Assembly (NCBI GenBank): GCA_045612365.1
Contig: JAZKYY010000010.1
Location: 5,494-69,493 of the forward strand
Length of the DNA stretch: 64,000 bases
Direction of reading: 5' to 3'
From: RGIG9608 sp045612365
GTDB lineage: Bacteria; Bacteroidota; Bacteroidia; Bacteroidales; Paludibacteraceae
Made by a program: the position numbers and the translations under genes. The number at the start of each line of letters is the position of its first letter. Position 1 is the stretch's first letter. The notes under the pieces were generated by a model that had not been told where the DNA came from, ran no database searches, and was given only the letters and a program-made list of their open reading frames with translations. Below, in pieces: positions 52,373 to 59,813 of this stretch.

Positions 52373-52612
52373 ATGAACGAAAACGAAATTCCACCACTGC
52401 ACATTGGCAATCTGATAAGAGAGCAACTGCGACTACAACGCCGCTCGGTGGCGTGGCTCGCCTCGCAAATTGGTTGCAAACGCGACAACGCGTACAAACT
52501 CCTGCGAAACTACTACATCACCACCGATACGCTGATGCGTATATCTCTCGCTTTGGATTACGACTTCTTTGCCGACCTCTCGGCTTACTTCCACAAACAG
52601 CAAAGTGTATAG
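52373..52612 (+). CDS. Small XRE-type helix-turn-helix regulator
   Basis: The ATG at 52373 (MNENEIPPLHIGNLIREQL) is preferred over in-frame starts further upstream, because family members begin near here. The 79-residue protein is almost only a helix-turn-helix: IREQLRLQRRSVAWLASQIGCKRDNAYKLLRN, then LMRISLALDYDFFADL. Similar small regulators are frequent in Bacteroidales. Codons look G+C-rich compared with flanking genes. Its target is unknown; an inverted repeat 14 bases past its stop is one candidate. Confidence 0.75.
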   Translation: MNENEIPPLHIGNLIREQLRLQRRSVAWLASQIGCKRDNAYKLLRNYYITTDTLMRISLALDYDFFADLSAYFHKQQSV

Positions 52613-52626
52613 CAAAAGCATACGTT

Positions 52627-52647
52627 TTGTATAACGTTGATATACAA
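52627..52647. promoter_or_regulatory. Inverted repeat, candidate operator
   Basis: TTGTATA and TATACAA are perfect inverted halves separated by 7 bases, between the XRE gene and the following lipoprotein promoter. The dyad size suits a dimeric HTH regulator such as the adjacent XRE protein. Confidence 0.45.
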
Positions 52648-52677
52648 TATCGTAATGAGTATAACTTTATTAACTTA

Positions 52678-52686
52678 TAATTTTGT
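52678..52686 (+). promoter_or_regulatory. Candidate -7 promoter element of the lipoprotein gene
   Basis: TAATTTTGT matches TAnnTTTGY, 46 bases before the lipoprotein ATG at 52733. The inverted repeat at 52627-52647 ends about 30 bases upstream, near the -33 region. Confidence 0.5.
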
Positions 52687-52732
52687 AGCATATAAATAAC
52701 AACTAATTATTAATAATTTAAATTCAAAAAAA

Positions 52733-53338
52733 ATGAAAACAGTTAATTTCTTTACCATTTTGGTAGTTCTTTGTTTGATGACATCATGTTATACAACTCT
52801 TAGCGTAACAGAAACAATTACTCCAGAAAAGTATGCTAAAGACACTCACGATCATTTAGTTGGAAAAACTAAATCGGAAATTTTATCAGAGATGTCTGTT
52901 CCAGATCGTGTAATGGATGATGGTTTAGGAGGTGAGATTTTAGTTTATGAGAAAAAAGAACAAGTAACAGAAACAAAAGGTAAGCAAACTTCTAGTTCAA
53001 GTACTAGAACATCTTATACGCCGCATAAGAATTACTATACAGGTGGAGTATCAAATGTAACAGGTACTGGCTATACATCAACCTCCAATAGTATTAACAC
53101 AAAATCTGTCACAAAGGAACGTAAAGATTATGTGAATGCATATCTTAATAAGGAAGGAGTTTGTTATAAGGTAGATTCTGAAATATATCAACCTGCAGTG
53201 ACGACAGAAAAATGTTATAAAAAACTTGATAAGGCTATGTTATGGTGGTTGTGTCCTCCTTTTACATTTCCTGTTGGTATAGGAATGGCAATATGGTATC
53301 TTGTAGATAAAGATAAATTAAAACCATGTAACAAATAG
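52733..53338 (+). CDS. Lipoprotein of unknown function
   Basis: The 201-residue product has lipobox MTSC. An early segment (HDHLVGKTKSEILSEMSVPDRVMDDGLGGEIL) resembles SmpA/BamE-type small lipoproteins, where a GxTxxxVxxxLGxPxxV pattern is usual. A Ser/Thr/Tyr-rich low-complexity stretch (about 83-125) follows, and a hydrophobic segment near the C-terminus (WWLCPPFTFPVGIGMAIWYLV) may insert into membrane. No partner gene is evident and function is not assigned. It has its own promoter and terminator. Confidence 0.7.
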   Translation: MKTVNFFTILVVLCLMTSCYTTLSVTETITPEKYAKDTHDHLVGKTKSEILSEMSVPDRVMDDGLGGEILVYEKKEQVTETKGKQTSSSSTRTSYTPHKNYYTGGVSNVTGTGYTSTSNSINTKSVTKERKDYVNAYLNKEGVCYKVDSEIYQPAVTTEKCYKKLDKAMLWWLCPPFTFPVGIGMAIWYLVDKDKLKPCNK

Positions 53339-53474
53339 TTTTTTACTTCGCTTGTTTTCTCTTTATTTATGCTTTTTTCATTGTTAGAAAGCAATTTTGC
53401 GAACAGCATTTTATTAATTAGACAAAGTGTAAGTGTTTAGAAAGCAAGAGAATGACAATTGTAAAAATATTCTT

Positions 53475-53504
53475 AAAAGCAAAAACCGAAAGGTTTTTGC
53501 TTTT
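53475..53504 (+). terminator. Strong rho-independent terminator
   Basis: A perfect 13-base-pair stem AAAAGCAAAAACC/GGTTTTTGCTTTT (53475-53487 with 53492-53504) has a GAAA tetraloop and T run. It lies about 135 bases after the lipoprotein stop; the stretch between holds no gene I can support. Confidence 0.92.
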
Positions 53505-53599
53505 TTTAATCTAAATTTTTCACAAAACATTTCGCCTCCATTAGTTGTTTTTATTGTACAGTTTTTCTTAATTATTCACAATAAAAAAAGGAGGTAACA

Positions 53600-53761
53600 A
53601 TGAGACTTTCACACGTATTAGCATTCGTAGGCGGAGCAGTAGCCGGCGTTGCAGCAGGTATGCTTTTGGCGTTTTTTTGTTTAAATTACTCAATCTCGCT
53701 TGTTTTTTCCTTAAGCCACGCTTTTTCTTCATCGGATAAATGCGGAGCAATGCGTTCATAA
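53600..53761 (+). pseudogene. Truncated YtxH-like small protein gene
   Basis: An unusually strong ribosome binding site for this phylum (AAAGGAGGTAACA, 53587-53599) precedes an ATG opening MRLSHVLAFVGGAVAGVAAG and MLLA, the start of YtxH-type gas-vesicle-like stress proteins. After about 24 residues the expected AP-K-GEETR continuation is missing. The frame instead runs into sequence that is the antisense of the pepP 3' end and stops at 53759-53761. I read this as the 5' remnant of a gene whose rest was deleted. The hydrophobic remnant could still be translated. Confidence 0.6.
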
Positions 53762-55476
53762 ACAGTTTTGTGATAAGCGTTGAGCCACGCTTTTTCGCTG
53801 TCCGAAAGCATTGTTTTGTTTATAGCGTTCTTGTCAATTGGGCAGAGCGTAAGTGTTTCAAACGCAAGGAACTGACCAAAGTCATTCGATTCTTGCTCCA
53901 CCACAGCCACTAGATTTTCAATTCGTATGCCATACTGATTGGTGCGGTAAAGTCCGGGTTCGTTGGAAATAACCATGCCTTTTTTCAATATGGTGGGGTT
54001 GAGGCGTGGACTTATGTTTTGTGGCCCTTCATGTACACAAAGAAAATGTCCTACGCCATGCCCAGTTCCGTGCCCGTAGTTCAAGGCTCTTTGCCACAGA
54101 TACTGCCGAGCAAGAACATCTAGTTGCGCTCCACAAGTTCCATAAGGAAAAACTGCTTGTGATAATGCAATATGACCTTTTAGAACGAGTGTGAAATCAG
54201 TTTTTTGCTGTTCGGATATTTCTCCCAAAGCAATGGTGCGTGTAATGTCAGTTGTACCGTCAAAGTATTGTCCGCCGGAGTCGAGGAGCAAAAAGTTTTC
54301 GGGAGCGAGCGTTGCGTTGCTTTCCTCTGTTGCGGCATAATGCACAATGGCTCCGTGGGCAGCATAACCTGCTATCGTATTGAAACTTTCGCCTGCAAAA
54401 AGTGCTTGTTCCGAACGGAAATCTTTTAGTTTTTCAGCAACCGAAAGTTCTGTTAAATGTTCTTTGGCAATAGATTCTTCCAACCACTTCAAAAACTTCA
54501 CCATCGCTACTCCATCTCGCACCATTGCTGAACGAATGCCCTGCAACTCTGTTTCATTTTTTATGCTTTTGGCATCAATCACCGCCGACGAGAGTTGCTT
54601 TTTCTGACAAGAGGCTTTCGTGTAAAGAGCAAAATTTATTCGGTTAAAATCCAAAGCCAAAATGATTTCTTTAGGTAAATTGGCTAAAAAATCCTCAATT
54701 TTTGAATAGTCATAAACAACAATTCCGTCTTCAGAAAGTTGTAAGGCAACCTCTTGCGTTATTTTTTGCTGAGGTGTGAAGAGATAAGCTTGTTTTTCAT
54801 CTACAAAAGCATAGGCAATGGCAACAGGATTAAAACTCACATCGTTGCCTCGGATATTGAAAAGCCAAGCTACCTCGTCGAGTCCTGAATAAAGAGCCGC
54901 GTTGCAACCGTTGTTTTTCAAAGTTTCGCGAATGTTCTCAATTTTGCTTTTTGCCGATTCTCCCGAAAATTTTTCGGGCAAACAAAAAATTGGTTCCAAT
55001 GGCAACGGCGGACGATTTTCGGTCCAAATCTCACCTATCAAATCGTAATCCGTATTGAGTTTGATTCCTTTTTGTTGCAACTGATTTTTCAAGTCTTCTA
55101 CTGCAACAATAGAGAACATTTTGGGGTTTATAGCCACGCTATCATTCCTTTTTAATGATTCTACAAGAAAGTTTGTAATGCTCGGAGTCTCTATTAAACT
55201 ATCTTTGAACAGCCGTATTCTTGTGCCCGATAGTTGATCGTCAGCTTGTAAAAAGTATCGAGAATCGGTCCACAGACCAGCGTCGTCAGTGGTAACCACC
55301 ACCGTACCCGCCGATCCATTAAATCCGCTAATCCATTCGCGTTCTTTCCAATGATCGGGGCTGTATTCGCTTGCATGAGGATCGGTTCCGGGTATTATAA
55401 CTGCGTCAATCGCTCGTTCATGCATCAATACTCGCAATGCTTGTAAGCGTTGTTGTATGTTTATCGATGAAGACAT
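53686..55476 (-). CDS. pepP: Aminopeptidase P family protein (Xaa-Pro aminopeptidase, M24B)
   Basis: The 596-residue cytosolic metallopeptidase removes N-terminal residues ahead of proline. It has two creatinase-type N-terminal domains (start LQALRVLMHERAIDAVIIPG; FNGSAGTVVVT) and the pita-bread C-terminal domain with LLDSGGQYFDGTTDITRT (metal Asp pair), GTGHGVGHFLCVHEGP (metal His) and MVISNEPGLYRTNQYGIRIEN (metal Glu). Length matches the three-domain type. Its 3' end overlaps the YtxH remnant; upstream it abuts the TerB-DnaJ gene with no gap. Confidence 0.93.
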   Translation of the reverse strand: MSSSINIQQRLQALRVLMHERAIDAVIIPGTDPHASEYSPDHWKEREWISGFNGSAGTVVVTTDDAGLWTDSRYFLQADDQLSGTRIRLFKDSLIETPSITNFLVESLKRNDSVAINPKMFSIVAVEDLKNQLQQKGIKLNTDYDLIGEIWTENRPPLPLEPIFCLPEKFSGESAKSKIENIRETLKNNGCNAALYSGLDEVAWLFNIRGNDVSFNPVAIAYAFVDEKQAYLFTPQQKITQEVALQLSEDGIVVYDYSKIEDFLANLPKEIILALDFNRINFALYTKASCQKKQLSSAVIDAKSIKNETELQGIRSAMVRDGVAMVKFLKWLEESIAKEHLTELSVAEKLKDFRSEQALFAGESFNTIAGYAAHGAIVHYAATEESNATLAPENFLLLDSGGQYFDGTTDITRTIALGEISEQQKTDFTLVLKGHIALSQAVFPYGTCGAQLDVLARQYLWQRALNYGHGTGHGVGHFLCVHEGPQNISPRLNPTILKKGMVISNEPGLYRTNQYGIRIENLVAVVEQESNDFGQFLAFETLTLCPIDKNAINKTMLSDSEKAWLNAYHKTVYERIAPHLSDEEKAWLKEKTSEIE

Positions 55477-56211
55477 TTACGCTATATTTCGTTCTTTTTT
55501 GATGGTTTCGTAGGCCTTTTGAATCTCTTTGAATTTTTCCTCTGCTTGTTTTTTTATCTCTTCGCCTAGGTTGTTCACTTTGTCGGGGTGGAACTTCATA
55601 GCCATTTTTCGATAAGCTTTTTTTAGTTCATCATCAGTGGCGTCTTTTGTGATGTTAAGCACTTTGTAAGCCCAATCTGTATTGGTTTTGCTTCCAATAA
55701 ACATGGCTTTGATGGACTCAAAGTCGCTCTGCGAAATAAGGTTGCGTGCTGCGGTATGAATAATGCTGATTTCGCTTTCGGAAACCGACCCATCGGCAGC
55801 GGCAATCATAAAAAGCAAATGCACAAGCTCGGTGCGTTGCGAGTAGTTGAAATAAAGGCTTGCTTGCTGCGATATTTCTGCAACGTTATAATTTTGCTTC
55901 AAGAACTCTTTCAGTAGTTGTAAAGCTTCCAACGCTCCTTCTTCTCCAAAAGTTTTTACAAGAAATTGTTTTACAACGTTCAACTCCGTTTTTTTTACGG
56001 TACCATCTGCTTTCATTACGCTTGCAAAAAGCAACAATAGCACCATGCGGAAGTCATTTTGAACGGTTTGCCTTCTCGATGACGAGGAGGTAGTTTTGTA
56101 TTCTTTTCCACCTGATAGCATCGAAGTCAAAACAACTCCAACTACAGCACCTATTGGTCCGCCCAAAACAAATCCAAGTCCTCCTGCGAAAAGATATTTT
56201 CCTAATGACAT
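55477..56211 (-). CDS. TerB and DnaJ domain protein (DjlA-like)
   Basis: The start is the ATG complementary to 56209-56211 (MSLGKYLFAGGLGFVLGGP); a longer frame upstream has weak support. The 244-residue protein has an N-terminal Gly-rich membrane-like segment, a TerB helical domain (about 50-165, with ASVMKADGTVKKTELNVVKQFL and AADGSVSESE repeats) and a C-terminal J domain with HPD at 208-210. DjlA-type proteins stimulate DnaK at the inner membrane. It directly abuts pepP and they are probably co-transcribed. Confidence 0.88.
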   Translation of the reverse strand: MSLGKYLFAGGLGFVLGGPIGAVVGVVLTSMLSGGKEYKTTSSSSRRQTVQNDFRMVLLLLFASVMKADGTVKKTELNVVKQFLVKTFGEEGALEALQLLKEFLKQNYNVAEISQQASLYFNYSQRTELVHLLFMIAAADGSVSESEISIIHTAARNLISQSDFESIKAMFIGSKTNTDWAYKVLNITKDATDDELKKAYRKMAMKFHPDKVNNLGEEIKKQAEEKFKEIQKAYETIKKERNIA

Positions 56212-56278
56212 TTTTCTTTTATTATTTTTTTGTTTTGCGAAAATAGATTGTTTTTTGTAAAAACCTTTCTCCAAAAAG

Positions 56279-57619
56279 TTATAAATCCTTAACTAAAACC
56301 TTTTGTAAGGTTTTTAAGTGATTTTCTTTTGTTTCTAACATTTTTTGCCAAATTTTTTCGGACAAATCGTTGTTTTTGAGTTTGAAATTTTCGTTCCCGA
56401 TATTCTCGATTCGTTCAATAAGTAAAGCTAAAGTTATTTTATGCGTATCAAGTGCAGGAACGTAAGTTTTTCGGTTGGCTTGTTCGATGTAAGTCTCGCG
56501 TACAATTTCGGTTTCGGTAAGCAACGCCAAAATGTCTTGCGTAAGTTTTATTGGAATGTTGTATTTGTTGGCAATGTCTTGATCGGAAACGGGCGATTCG
56601 TTGTTGTCGAAACGTACGATGATTTCTTTCAACACAATGATTGTTGCATAATCTTTGAAACGGCGACTGATGTGTTTGGTCTCTTTTTCGAAATTATGAA
56701 ATGCGATGTTTTGACTGACGTAGCTCAATTTTGCTCCGTATAGTACAATTACCCACGAAATTTGTAACCAAAATAGCAATAATGGCAAAAAAGCAAAACT
56801 TCCGTAAACGGCATTGTATTTCGTAAGATTTATTTGTCCTGTAATGTACAAGTATTGAAAAATTTGGAACAATGTTCCTGCTACAATCCCTGCAAAAAGT
56901 GCGTGAGTGAATCCCACTTTTGTGTTGGGGATGATGATAAATATGATGGTAAATAAAATCCAATAGATGAAAAATGGCAACAACGTGATAAGCACTTTGT
57001 ACACGCCCGAGAGAAAAATGTTTTCGGTGTGCTGCGTCATGTATTCGATGTATGGGTCTATCATGTTCGAAAGACTTGTGGCTATAACTATGAGCACTGG
57101 CACAAGCAACATCAGCGAAAAATAGGTAGTAAACTGACGGATGAATGAACGCGATTTTTTTACATTCCAAACATCGTTGAAGTTATTTTCGATTTGGCGA
57201 AACATGCTCATCACCGACCACAGCAATACGGCAATACCGATACCAACGAAAAGCCCGCCATGTGCTTGATCGAGGTAGTTGCTTACAAAATTCATAATGT
57301 AAGGTAACAGTTCTTGATTGGTGGCAAAAATGCTTGACACGAAATTCTCGATGGAGTTTTGCACTCCAAAACCTTTGCCAATGGCAATGATGAGTGCCAA
57401 AATAGGCACAATGGCAAGCAACGTGTTGTAGGTAAGCGCTGATGCTTTTATCATCAAGTTGTCTTCGAAAAACTCTCGGAGTGAGAGAATCAATTTTTTG
57501 AGGAGCAGTATTGATAGGCGTTTCGACTTAGAGAGTTCGTTTTCAGTAATTCTCCAAATGTCTACAGTGAAAAATTTCCAAATGTTTAAAATTTTATCTT
57601 TGAATGATTTGTTTTCCAT
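56279..57619 (-). CDS. YihY/BrkB family membrane protein
   Basis: The start is the ATG complementary to 57617-57619 (MENKSFKDKILN). The 446-residue protein has about six membrane helices within residues 60-310, including ASALTYNTLLAIVPILALI and the conserved YGSFAFLPLLLFWLQISWVIVLYGA of the family. The C-terminal cytosolic part (from about 325) resembles a winged helix (SDQDIANKYNIPIKLTQDILALL). The family was once called RNase BN in error; its function is still uncertain. It lies 67 bases upstream of the DjlA-like gene. Confidence 0.9.
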   Translation of the reverse strand: MENKSFKDKILNIWKFFTVDIWRITENELSKSKRLSILLLKKLILSLREFFEDNLMIKASALTYNTLLAIVPILALIIAIGKGFGVQNSIENFVSSIFATNQELLPYIMNFVSNYLDQAHGGLFVGIGIAVLLWSVMSMFRQIENNFNDVWNVKKSRSFIRQFTTYFSLMLLVPVLIVIATSLSNMIDPYIEYMTQHTENIFLSGVYKVLITLLPFFIYWILFTIIFIIIPNTKVGFTHALFAGIVAGTLFQIFQYLYITGQINLTKYNAVYGSFAFLPLLLFWLQISWVIVLYGAKLSYVSQNIAFHNFEKETKHISRRFKDYATIIVLKEIIVRFDNNESPVSDQDIANKYNIPIKLTQDILALLTETEIVRETYIEQANRKTYVPALDTHKITLALLIERIENIGNENFKLKNNDLSEKIWQKMLETKENHLKTLQKVLVKDL

Positions 57620-57739
57620 AAATGTCTGTTTTTTATTCCGTGTCAAAGTTACTACAAATTGAAAAATAACGGGTAAAATATGTTTTTTCGTTTGCTAAAA
57701 AAAATGAATAAAAATGCTTTTCTAGGTTTATTGATTTTA

Positions 57740-57772
57740 TTTGCTTTTCGTTTGTGAAAAGCGTATTTTTGC
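57740..57772 (+). promoter_or_regulatory. Promoter of the acyl-CoA synthetase gene
   Basis: TTTG at 57740-57743 and TATTTTTGC at 57764-57772 are separated by 20 bases, 23 bases before the ATG at 57796. Confidence 0.78.
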
Positions 57773-57795
57773 ACAAAATTCTTGATAATGTGAAT

Positions 57796-59706
57796 ATGGC
57801 AGAGAGATTAACCATAATTGATTTTGTAGAAAAGTATGTAGAAAAATATGCAGAAAATCCTTTTCTTTGGGAAAAAGATTTAGATGCAAATAAGTGGAAA
57901 TCAACTTCTTACGAAGATGTGTTGCATCAAGCAAAACGCATTGCTGCAGGGCTTATGGCTCTTGGTGTGGAGAAAGGCGAAAAGGTGTCGTACTTGAGCG
58001 AGGGTCGTAACATGTGGGTGATAGGCGAACTCGGTGTGCTCTATGCGGGTGCGGTAAATGTGCCACTCTCTATTAAACTCGAGGAAACTAACGACTTGGT
58101 TTTCCGTGTAAAACATTCAGATTCGAAGTATATTATTACATCAAAATTTCAGTTGCACAAGGTGCGTAAAATTCTTCCTGAATGTCCAATGGTGGAAAAA
58201 GTGATTATTTTTGACGAAGTAGATGACAAACAACCAAATGAAATCTACATCAACGAAATAATGGCCATGGGTGATGACTTTTTGGCGACAAATGCAGAAA
58301 AACTTGTGGAACGTTATCGCTCCATCTCTCCCGATGATTATGCCAACATCAGTTATACCTCGGGAACTACTGCTGACCCTAAAGGTATTTTGCTTACACA
58401 TCGTAACTACACGGCAAATGTGGAGCAAGCACATTCGGTAATTGGTGTTACGCCTCAAGATAGAATGCTCATTATTCTTCCGCTCGATCATTGCTTTGCT
58501 CATGTGGCAGGTTTCTACACCATGATGTCATACGGTGCATCAATAGGTACGGTACCTTCGGGTAAGTCGGGGAAGGAGGCACTTCGTAACATCCCAATGA
58601 GCATCAAGGAGTTGAAACCAAACGTAATGCTTTCGGTGCCAACGTTAGCAAAAAGTTTCAAAAAGAACATTGAAACCACAATAAAAAAAAGTGGACATTT
58701 GGTAGAGTCTCTCTACAATTTTGCATTGAGAAATGCTATTGCTTACAACAAAGAGGGTTACAATAAAGGCACTGAATTTGTAGATGTTTTTCGCAAACCG
58801 ATAATGAATCTTTTTGATAAAATTATTTTCAAAAAGGTACGCGAAGGACTTGGGGGCGAAATGAAGTTTTTTGTAGGTGGAGGTGCGTTGCTCGACATTG
58901 ATCTTCAGCGCTATTATTATGCTATAGGCATTCCAATGTATCAAGGTTATGGACTTTCGGAAGCAACTCCGATTATCTCGGCCAACTCTCCAGCAAAGCA
59001 CATTTTCGGTTCGTCGGGTAAGGTGGTTTCGCCAATGGAGATAAAAATCTTAGATGCCGATGGTGTGGAGCAACCTTTTGGGTCGAAGGGTGAAATTTGT
59101 ATTAAAGGCGAAAACGTGATGGCAGGTTATTGGAAAAATCCAAAATCTACAGCCGAAACGGTTGTTGATGGTTGGCTCCATACGGGTGATATGGGCTATA
59201 TGCTCAACGAAGAGATGCTTTACGTGGTTGGACGTTTCAAATCGTTGCTTATTGCTGCCGATGGGGAAAAATATTCTCCTGAAGGAATTGAAGAAAACTT
59301 GGTAGAAAACTCTAAATACATAGATGGTGTAATACTTCACAATAATCAAGATCCTTACACTATTGCTCTTGTGACGCCAAACAAAGAGGCACTTAAGGCG
59401 TATGTAAAAAGACATGGACTTGACGTTGAAACGCAAGAGGCAAAAGCACTAATGCTTGAAAAAATTCAGTCGGAGGTGAATTGTTATCGCAAGGGTGGTA
59501 GACTCTACGGTGCATTCCCAGAAAGATGGTTGCCTGCTGCCGTGTGTGTGTTGCCAGAACCATGGACGGAGCAAAATCATTTCCTCAATAGTTCGATGAA
59601 AGTGGTGCGTGGTAGGGTAGAAGAAGCCTACAAAGCAAACATTGAGTTTGCTTACACGCCTGATGGCAAAAACATCGTGAACGAGATGAATTTGGCATCG
59701 CTATAA
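57796..59706 (+). CDS. Long-chain acyl-CoA synthetase (AMP-forming)
   Basis: It activates fatty acids to acyl-CoA via acyl-AMP. The 636-residue protein starts at ATG 57796 (MAERLTIIDFVEKY), after the promoter; a start at 57754 would precede the promoter's -7 box. It has the adenylate-forming motifs YTSGTTADPKG, GYGLSEATP and WLHTGDMG, and C-terminal GRFKSLLIAADGEKYSPEGIEE. Length and the GEK end place it with bacterial FadD-like or long-chain ligases. It is monocistronic. Confidence 0.92.
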   Translation: MAERLTIIDFVEKYVEKYAENPFLWEKDLDANKWKSTSYEDVLHQAKRIAAGLMALGVEKGEKVSYLSEGRNMWVIGELGVLYAGAVNVPLSIKLEETNDLVFRVKHSDSKYIITSKFQLHKVRKILPECPMVEKVIIFDEVDDKQPNEIYINEIMAMGDDFLATNAEKLVERYRSISPDDYANISYTSGTTADPKGILLTHRNYTANVEQAHSVIGVTPQDRMLIILPLDHCFAHVAGFYTMMSYGASIGTVPSGKSGKEALRNIPMSIKELKPNVMLSVPTLAKSFKKNIETTIKKSGHLVESLYNFALRNAIAYNKEGYNKGTEFVDVFRKPIMNLFDKIIFKKVREGLGGEMKFFVGGGALLDIDLQRYYYAIGIPMYQGYGLSEATPIISANSPAKHIFGSSGKVVSPMEIKILDADGVEQPFGSKGEICIKGENVMAGYWKNPKSTAETVVDGWLHTGDMGYMLNEEMLYVVGRFKSLLIAADGEKYSPEGIEENLVENSKYIDGVILHNNQDPYTIALVTPNKEALKAYVKRHGLDVETQEAKALMLEKIQSEVNCYRKGGRLYGAFPERWLPAAVCVLPEPWTEQNHFLNSSMKVVRGRVEEAYKANIEFAYTPDGKNIVNEMNLASL

Positions 59707-59726
59707 AAGCAGAAAAACTAAATCAT

Positions 59727-59758
59727 AAAAATCCACTTTTTATAAAGAGTGGATTTTT
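59727..59758. terminator. Terminator after the acyl-CoA synthetase gene
   Basis: An 11-base-pair stem AAAAATCCACT/AGTGGATTTTT (59727-59737 with 59748-59758) is followed by T residues. The A-rich left side may let it also serve the convergent ATPase gene. Confidence 0.85.
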
Positions 59759-59813
59759 TTGTGAATAGTTGTAAAAAAATAAAAAGGAGCAAAATTGCAT
59801 TCGCCATTACTAT

